Origin: CAWKGV01 sp963849305
GTDB taxonomy: Bacteria; Pseudomonadota; Alphaproteobacteria; Acetobacterales; Acetobacteraceae
Direction of reading: 5' to 3'
Assembly (NCBI GenBank): GCA_963849305.1
Contig: CAWKGV010000004.1
Location: forward strand, 1 to 64,000
DNA: 64,000 nucleotides
A model generated the notes under the pieces. It made no database searches and was not told the DNA's origin. It was given only the letters and a program-made list of their open reading frames with translations. The translations under genes and the position numbers were made by a program. Positions 61,125-64,000 of this stretch are shown in pieces (within the stretch, counting starts at the first letter, position 1; the number at the start of each line of letters is the position of its first letter).

Positions 61125-62261
61125 TCAGCCGCCCAGTGCGCGCTTGGCCACGCTCGCGAGATAAGTTGCCGCTATCGGCAGGATCGCGTCGTTGTAATCG
61201 TAACCGGCATTGTGCAGCGCCGGACCGTGGCCATTGCCGATCCAGACGAACGCGCCCGGCCGTTCTTGCAAGTACCAGCAGAAATCCTCGCCCGTCATGG
61301 CAGGAGGTAAGTCGCGCCGGACAGTAAGCCCCGCGCCCGCGCAGGCGTCGGCGGCAAGGTCCGCTTCGGCTTGGCTGTTGCACGTGACGGTGTTGCCGTG
61401 ACGGATGGCGAAGTCGATCGCCACGCCGAAGGTCTGCGCCACTCCGGCCGCGACACGGCGCACCGCCCCGTCGATCGCGTCGCTCACCTCGGGGCGGAAG
61501 CTGCGCATGGTGCCCCGCATCACCGCCTCATCCGGGATCTGGTTGGCCGCGCTGCCCGCCTGCATGGTGCAGATCGAAATCACCGCGGCATCGAGCGGGT
61601 TAATTTCGCGAGATATCACGGATTGCAATGCGATCAGCAGATGTGCCGCCGCGATCATCGGATCCTTCGCTTGGTGCGGCAGCGCGGCATGACTGGAGCG
61701 GCCGGTCACGCGGAACTCCACCCTCGCGCCGGCCGCCATCACTGGGCCGTGGTGGACTTGCAGGGTGCCCGCCTCCAGCCCCGGCCAATTGTGGTAACCG
61801 AAGATCCGCTCCATCGGGAAACGCTCGAACAAGCCATCGGCGATCATGGTTTTGGCGCCGCCCCCGCCCTCCTCGGCCGGCTGGAACACGAGTTGGACCG
61901 TGCCGGTCCAGTCTGGGTCGCGCGACAGGAGCGCCGCCGCGCCGAGCAGCGAGGTCGTATGCCCGTCATGACCGCAGGCGTGCATCACGCCGGGATTGCG
62001 CGAGGCGTACGCCAGCCCGGTTGTCTCGGTGATCGGCAGCGCGTCCATGTCGGCGCGAAGGCCGACGCTGCGATTGGACTGGCCACGGCTGATCGTCGCC
62101 ACCACGCCGTGCCCGCCCACGCCGCCGACGAAGGGGACGCCGAGATCGGCTAGCCGCGCGCGCACGAAGGCCGCGGTCTCGCCCTCCTGGTTCGAAAGCT
62201 CGGGATGCGAGTGCATATGACGCCGCCAGGTGGTCAATGTGTCGGCCGAGGCGGTGTCCAT
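61125..62261 (-). CDS. M20-family amidohydrolase (aminoacylase/hippurate hydrolase type)
   Basis: The 378-residue protein has the metal site blocks LRADMDALPITETTGL, MHACGHDGHTTSLLGAAALL and FQPAEEGGGGAKTMI. A dimerisation domain and a final His (IGNGHGPALHNAGYDYNDAI) complete the binuclear metallopeptidase. It removes acyl groups from N-acyl amino acids or related amides. The ATG at 62261 is preferred to 62363, which adds a non-conserved leader. It converges in neither direction; an oxidoreductase gene lies upstream on the same strand. Confidence 0.9.
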   Translation of the reverse strand: MDTASADTLTTWRRHMHSHPELSNQEGETAAFVRARLADLGVPFVGGVGGHGVVATISRGQSNRSVGLRADMDALPITETTGLAYASRNPGVMHACGHDGHTTSLLGAAALLSRDPDWTGTVQLVFQPAEEGGGGAKTMIADGLFERFPMERIFGYHNWPGLEAGTLQVHHGPVMAAGARVEFRVTGRSSHAALPHQAKDPMIAAAHLLIALQSVISREINPLDAAVISICTMQAGSAANQIPDEAVMRGTMRSFRPEVSDAIDGAVRRVAAGVAQTFGVAIDFAIRHGNTVTCNSQAEADLAADACAGAGLTVRRDLPPAMTGEDFCWYLQERPGAFVWIGNGHGPALHNAGYDYNDAILPIAATYLASVAKRALGG

Positions 62262-62374
62262 GCCATCCGTCACTGGTGCGAGCCTATTTGGGGAGTTGGG
62301 GGCAGGTGCCGCTGGGCCCGCACATGCCCGCTCGGACTTGAGCACGCGCGGGTTAACAAACAAGGCCAGAACGG

Positions 62375-63391
62375 TCAGTCCGGGTCGCGGCCGACCCGGA
62401 CCAGGAGCTTGCCGAAATTATGGCCGCCAAGGATGCCGGCCAGCGCGCCCGGCGCGTTTTCCAGCCCCTCAACCACATCCTCGCGGTAGCGTAGGCTGCC
62501 GTCCGTCACCCAAGGCTTAGCCAGCGCCCGCCATTCGGCGAACCGTTCCGGCCGGTCGGAGACGATCATGCCCTGGATCAGAACGCGCTTCCCCACCACG
62601 AACGCCAGATTGGGGCCGGGCGGAAGCTCGGTCGCGTTGTATTGCGAGACCATGCCGCACATGACCACGCGCGAGAACGGATTGAGCAGCTCGAATACCG
62701 CCGCCTGCACGCCCCCGCCGACATTCTCGAAATAGACATCGATTCCGTTCGGGCACACGGCTTCGAGTTCGGCGCGCAGGTCGATCGCGCGGTGATCGAC
62801 GCAGCCGTCGAACCCAAGCTGGTCCTGCACGAACAGGCACTTGTCCGAACCGCCAGCCACGCCGATCACGCGCGCCCCGGCCCGTTTGGCGATCTGGCCG
62901 GCAACGGACCCGACGGCTCCGGACGCGGCGGAAACCACGACCGTCTCCCCCCTCTTTGGTCGGCCGATGTCGTGCATCCCCGAATAGGCGGTGGTGCCCG
63001 GCATCCCCAGCACGCCGAGATAAGTGGATAGCGGCGGGCCATCGCGGTCCAGCTTCGTGAGCTGCTTGGCCGGCGTGACCGAATGCGTCTGCCACCCACG
63101 CGACCCGACGACCACATCGCCGGCCGCGAAGTCCGGCGCGGCGGAAGCGATCACCTCGCCCACGGTTTCGCCCGTCATCACCTCGCCGATCTGAACCGGC
63201 GGCGCATAGGATTTCCGATCCGAGAGCCGTCCGCGCATATAGGGATCGATCGACAGCCAGATGGTGCGGGTGACGACCTCGCCAGACTCTGGCGTCGGAA
63301 CCGCGTCCTCCTTGGTCTCGAAATCGTCTGGTCGCGGGCTGCCATGTGGGCGCCGGCGCAGGACGATGGAGCGGCGAATGTTCTCGGCCAT
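62375..63391 (-). CDS. NADP-dependent zinc-free medium-chain oxidoreductase (CurA/prostaglandin reductase-like)
   Basis: The 338-residue protein begins MAENIRRSIVLRRRPHGSPR and has the family blocks WLSIDPYMRGRLSDRKSYAP, GETVVVSAASGAVGSVAGQI and DVYFENVGGGVQAAVFELLN. No zinc cysteines are present. It reduces the double bond of alpha,beta-unsaturated ketones or aldehydes with NADPH. Its start lies 2 bases after the stop of the preceding zinc dehydrogenase, so the two are coupled. It is 113 bases from the amidohydrolase gene. Confidence 0.9.
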   Translation of the reverse strand: MAENIRRSIVLRRRPHGSPRPDDFETKEDAVPTPESGEVVTRTIWLSIDPYMRGRLSDRKSYAPPVQIGEVMTGETVGEVIASAAPDFAAGDVVVGSRGWQTHSVTPAKQLTKLDRDGPPLSTYLGVLGMPGTTAYSGMHDIGRPKRGETVVVSAASGAVGSVAGQIAKRAGARVIGVAGGSDKCLFVQDQLGFDGCVDHRAIDLRAELEAVCPNGIDVYFENVGGGVQAAVFELLNPFSRVVMCGMVSQYNATELPPGPNLAFVVGKRVLIQGMIVSDRPERFAEWRALAKPWVTDGSLRYREDVVEGLENAPGALAGILGGHNFGKLLVRVGRDPD

Positions 63392-63393
63392 GG

Positions 63394-64000
63394 TCAGGCC
63401 ACCTCGGCGCGCAGCACCAGCCGGCCGGTCACCTTGCCGTCGCGCAGCCGCATCAGCGCATCGTTGGCGTGCGGCTGCGGCACCGTCTTGACCGGCAGCG
63501 CGGGGAGATCGCCCGCCTGCGCGAGCCGCACCAGCTCGCGCAAATCCTTGACGGTGCCGACATAGCTGCCTTGAACCGTGAGCGCGCGCGTCACCATCAT
63601 CGGCAGCGACAGCATCAGCTCGCCGCCGAACAGGCCGACCTGGATCAGCTTTCCGCCCTTGCGCAGCGCGCCATACGCGAAGCGCGCGGTAGCGGTGCCG
63701 TTGACCAGGTCGATCACCGCCAGCACCGGCCCGCCCGCCGCCTCGATGATCCGCTTGGCCACATCCTCGCCGTTGCCGTCTACCACCTTGCTGGCGCCCG
63801 CCTTCATCGCGGCGTCCCGCTTCTCGGCGCTGACGTCCACCACGACGATGTTGCGGTGCTTGAGCGCCTTGAGCACGGCGATGGCGTTCATCCCGAGGCC
63901 GCCGGCGCCGACGACCACCACGGCCTCGTCGGGCGGGAGCGGCATCACCTTGCTGATCGCCGAATAGACCGTGATGCCCGAGCACGCGTAGGTGGCGGCG
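63394..64000 (-). CDS. Zinc-type alcohol dehydrogenase, C-terminal part cut by the window end
   Basis: The visible C-terminal 201 residues open with ATYACSGITVYSAISKVMPL and contain the Rossmann loop VVVVGAGGLGMNAIAVLKAL. They end with the family tail MRLRDGKVTGRLVLRAEVA. The zinc-binding N-terminal domain lies beyond 64000. It is on the minus strand and sits 2 bases before the NADP oxidoreductase start. Start and full length cannot be seen here. Confidence 0.88.
   Translation of the reverse strand, partial: AATYACSGITVYSAISKVMPLPPDEAVVVVGAGGLGMNAIAVLKALKHRNIVVVDVSAEKRDAAMKAGASKVVDGNGEDVAKRIIEAAGGPVLAVIDLVNGTATARFAYGALRKGGKLIQVGLFGGELMLSLPMMVTRALTVQGSYVGTVKDLRELVRLAQAGDLPALPVKTVPQPHANDALMRLRDGKVTGRLVLRAEVA

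Noticed and set aside
59895..61310. 471-codon plus-strand frame opposite the flavoprotein gene
   Set aside because: Antisense shadow of an acyl-CoA-dehydrogenase-fold gene with clear motifs on the minus strand.

Overview
The window looks like a chromosomal segment from a high-GC alphaproteobacterium, most likely of the order Rhodospirillales and near the Acetobacteraceae. This rests on the order ffh-rpsP-(small ORF)-rimM-trmD-rplS-leuC-leuD-leuB, on strong G/C third-position bias, on GTG/TTG starts, and on many small secreted and transporter proteins of that lineage type. No ribosomal RNA, phage, plasmid-origin or CRISPR signal is visible. Species cannot be fixed from the sequence alone.

Layout. 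(1) 1-6.3 kb is a nested insertion zone. A complete IS21-family element (istA, istB, four terminal repeats at each end) sits inside an IS66-family transposase gene, and that IS66 copy itself interrupts a frameshifted MmeI-like (type IIL) restriction-methylation gene. (2) 6.6-12 kb holds a membrane J-domain protein, an alpha/beta hydrolase, an ECF sigma factor divergent from a single-domain response regulator, a metallo-beta-lactamase-fold hydrolase and a frameshifted PDZ protein of S1C protease ancestry. (3) 12.2-22.6 kb is ordinary metabolism and transport: an orphan amino-acid-type binding protein, a DUF1194 von Willebrand protein, a molybdopterin oxidoreductase, a phosphoesterase with an MFS transporter, an AidB-like acyl-CoA dehydrogenase, two small exported proteins and a GT9 glycosyltransferase. 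(4) 22.6-24 kb is an island of very small, mostly secreted proteins. (5) 24-31.1 kb is the conserved housekeeping operon running from ffh to leuB on the minus strand, with a strong inverted repeat just upstream of ffh.

(6) 31.2-37.2 kb is a decay zone. It carries a chimeric junction between an antitoxin fragment and a DNA-methyltransferase fragment, a broken IS1634-type transposase, an intact sugar-binding protein beside a lactonase fragment, and two genes with single frameshifts (a VOC dioxygenase-like gene and a MocR-type regulator). (7) 37.3-41.3 kb has CMD, GNAT, cupin and multi-spanning membrane proteins and a comparatively AT-rich acyltransferase. (8) 41.5-48.3 kb is a carbohydrate uptake and oxidation operon on the minus strand: periplasmic binding protein, two-domain ATPase, a single-chain double permease, SMP-30 lactonase and zinc alcohol dehydrogenase. 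(9) 48.3-57.7 kb has a UdgX-type uracil-DNA-binding protein, a DMT exporter, then a tight plus-strand run of PRC-barrel protein, MFS, argG, GT9, DHA2 MFS and an orphan binding protein. (10) 57.8-64 kb carries tRNA-Trp-secE-nusG, a hypothetical membrane protein, an acyl-CoA-dehydrogenase-like flavoprotein, an M20 amidohydrolase and two medium-chain dehydrogenases, the last cut by the window end.

I did not find a clearly new multi-gene system. The most interesting leads are the small-protein island, the ffh leader hairpin, the double permease with lactonase and dehydrogenase, the divergent UdgX fusion, the J-domain protein with an unassigned extracytoplasmic part, and the two separate restriction-modification relics both broken by transposons.
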